NCBI GenBank assembly: GCA_963978545.1
Contig: OZ021732.1
Span: 34,674,123 to 34,738,122 of the forward strand
Direction: 5' to 3'
Length of the DNA stretch: 64,000 nt
Source: Linyphia triangularis
Taxonomy: Eukaryota; Arthropoda; Arachnida; Araneae; Linyphiidae
The notes under the pieces are model-generated. The model worked only from the letters and a program-made list of their open reading frames with translations. It was not told the DNA's origin and searched no databases. This document shows positions 61,724 to 64,000 of this stretch, piece by piece (within the stretch, counting starts at the first letter, position 1; each line of letters starts with the position of its first letter). The translations under genes were made by a program, and so were the position numbers.

Positions 61724-64000
61724 TACATTGGTAATTTTATATATTTTTTTAAAATGGAACAAAATGCAACAATTTTAAATACAGTATTTAATAAATTAGC
61801 TATGTATTTATTGAATAATAAATAATGGTGTTGTTTTTTAAAAAATAAAAAGCTTAAACTTCAATTTGATTGAAAGATCCTTTTAGTAGTACAATAAAAT
61901 ATTCGAAAAAATCTTTATAAAAATAAATTTTAAAAGAATTTTCATTTTAGTAGCAATGACTAAGCATCAAAAGCAAACATCGAAGGCAAAATGTTAAATT
62001 TTATTTTCCTAGATATCTTTTAATAACATTTATTTTCTTAATAGCATGAATAAAAATAATTCTTCAATATTTCTTAAAATATTTCGCGATTACATCTCAA
62101 ACAAAAATGTGTAATAAATCAATGTTGCCTCGTCACGAAAGATGTTTGCTCAGAATTTCTTAGGGAATTTTTTTATTAGTAATCCTCAATTTGTTTTCTC
62201 AAATGGAATATATTCAAAAAAGAATTTTCTTCAGTTTTGTTCGGTATGTGTATTCGACGTAAATTTTTGCCTTTTCATCTGGTCGTCAGAATTTTAATTT
62301 AAATCTTCAAAGTATTTTTCTTGTATTAACACTATTTCAAATGATTAAATGATCACGATGTCAGTTTCTTAAAAAAATACGGAAGGCAAATAAAAATCTC
62401 AAAAGCTTTCGAAATAAATCTATCTTAACACAGAATAAGAATTGAGAAAGTCTATACGTGGAAATAAATTAAATAGTAAATAAAGAAAAAAAATATAGGG
62501 CTATTGGCATCTATATATTGGCTTTCTTTTAAGAGTAAAGATATTTCACAGTGAAATATATCTATATAGGTTGACAATGGGAATTTCTTTGTATAGTTTT
62601 TTTGCTTTAGTTGCAGCTTTAAAAGAATTCCTAATAGAAAAGAATGTGATTTATGTAGGAAACTCCAGTCTTGGATATTTCTCTTCTAAGTAGCTTTCAT
62701 TCTTAGAAAAAAAAAAGTTTGACATTTCATTATTGGAAAACTTCGATATTGATTCACTTGAAGGCTGAACCTTGGATATTAATAATAATTTTTTCTTGCC
62801 TTAATTACTGGAATTTCAATATAAAGAGTTTACTGTGAATAATGAAAAGCACAAATTTATTAGACGTTGTTTTATTGATTTTGTGGGACTAAACACTAAA
62901 CATTTTAAGAGAAAAAGATTTATGAGTACTTTCATGTAGGATCTATTTGAGTTGAATTTTTTAAAATAATGAATGCTTAGGATCATATAGTTGAAATTTT
63001 ATTTTGTTTATAGTTTTTAAACTTTTACATATTGAAAATTTTTTGGTTCTAGTTTGGCAATATTTTTACCTGAAACTGATCTTTACTTCAAAGAATCCTT
63101 TGGATTATAATTGAAACTATTTGAATTTTTTTTTTTTTTTTACAAAAACTGATTACATGTTGATTAACAAATTTTTCTGAAATATCAATGTATACTGGTA
63201 CTTTGAAATGATTTTTTTAAACTTTAGCAACAATTTATGCATGAATAAATTCTTGTTTACTATTAGAAAAGTTGTATAGATATTACACTAAGTTACTCAT
63301 AGATTACATTTTATGTGTATATTTTCCTTAAAACGGTTGCGGAAGATTTTAAGGATGGAATTGATTTATAATTAAAATATAAAGGGTCATTATCCAAATT
63401 AAAAATTAATTAGAACTATCTTAAGGAATAATAAATATTATAATTAAGTTTTCTTTTATTAAAATCATTTTAATCCCATTGTTAACTAAAATAAAGATGA
63501 TTCTTAGTCACATATATTTTATTAATTTTACAATAAAATTTAAATATGTAGAATCTAATTTTATAAAATAGCATTTGAATTTAACAGTTAAACTTACAAT
63601 TACAAGTTATAGCCTGTTACTAAGAACCTTCATTTTCAAAAAAGAAACTAATATTATAGATTGAAAAATATCGAGAATTTCCAAGCTACAGTAGACCAGG
63701 GTAATTGTGTGACGAGTAACCTAGGAACATGGCGTGGTTTTCGACTTATGAATTTCCTGTTAACACCATGATTTATGAATTGGCATACATACTCTGGTAT
63801 GTGATGCTACCTCGTGACAAACATTTGAATCTGTACTTGTACTGAATTTTGACTGCTGTCCATCATTTTTTTTTAAATTTCTTTTTATCGTTTTTAAGGA
63901 GATCGCACATTTTTTTTTTATTCGCCTTCTAAAAACTGGAAAAATCTAACTACCGGTAGGTACGTGTATTTATAAGTACATTTTTTGACATCTATTTCAA
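60341..64000. other. AT-rich non-coding stretch to the window end
   Basis: Plain AT-rich DNA with an A run at about 61695-61721 and a T run near 63128-63141. No frame of 60 codons, RNA gene or repeat with clear boundaries was seen. Confidence 0.5.

Overview
This is a strongly AT-rich window of nuclear eukaryotic DNA. Long stretches have no coding capacity, there are many A/T homopolymers and microsatellites, the few coding fragments are bounded by splice-like signals, and there are several DNA transposons. The base composition and the two ZBED5/SCAND3-like hAT-Charlie transposase relics fit an arthropod, possibly an arachnid; that is inference. No rRNA, tRNA, operon or CRISPR array was seen. 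Most of the window looks like intergenic or deep intronic sequence.

Layout. 1-290 is the 3' end of an unrecognised reading frame that enters from the left edge. 5864-8302 is an eroded hAT-Charlie transposon (copy A). 8.3-24.4 kb is mostly plain AT-rich DNA with a few more GC-balanced islands; the one at 19.6-19.96 kb carries two perfect palindromic homeodomain-type sites. 24392-24942 is the best protein-coding candidate: a terminal exon behind a good splice acceptor, encoding a membrane-type peptide. 27.3-27.7, 34.2, 41.1, 42.2 and 44.8 kb hold weaker exon or small-ORF candidates. 35563-37440 is an inverted-repeat element with a 14-bp satellite grown inside one arm. 45.6-46.3 kb is a long GC-balanced island.

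47469-50291 is a second hAT-Charlie insertion (copy B) in the same orientation as copy A. It has a perfect 8-bp target duplication and a 328-bp (AT)n tract grown inside the transposase gene. 51794-54663 is the most striking object: a foldback-like element with a perfect 10-bp flanking duplication. Its two arms, about 1.4 kb each, consist of seven GC-rich 15-16 bp units at the tip and tandem units of about 250 bp inside, mirrored around a short spacer, with no transposase. 55.2-56.56 kb is a GC-richer block that could be a retroelement LTR plus leader. 56685-58979 is bounded by short inverted repeats of hAT-like type. The rest, to 64000, is AT-rich with one GC island.

The genes do not form a pathway. 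The coherent story is repeat-driven: at least four DNA-transposon insertions, several of them hosting later simple-repeat expansion, in a gene-poor region. All boundaries were read by eye; no alignments or database searches were run.
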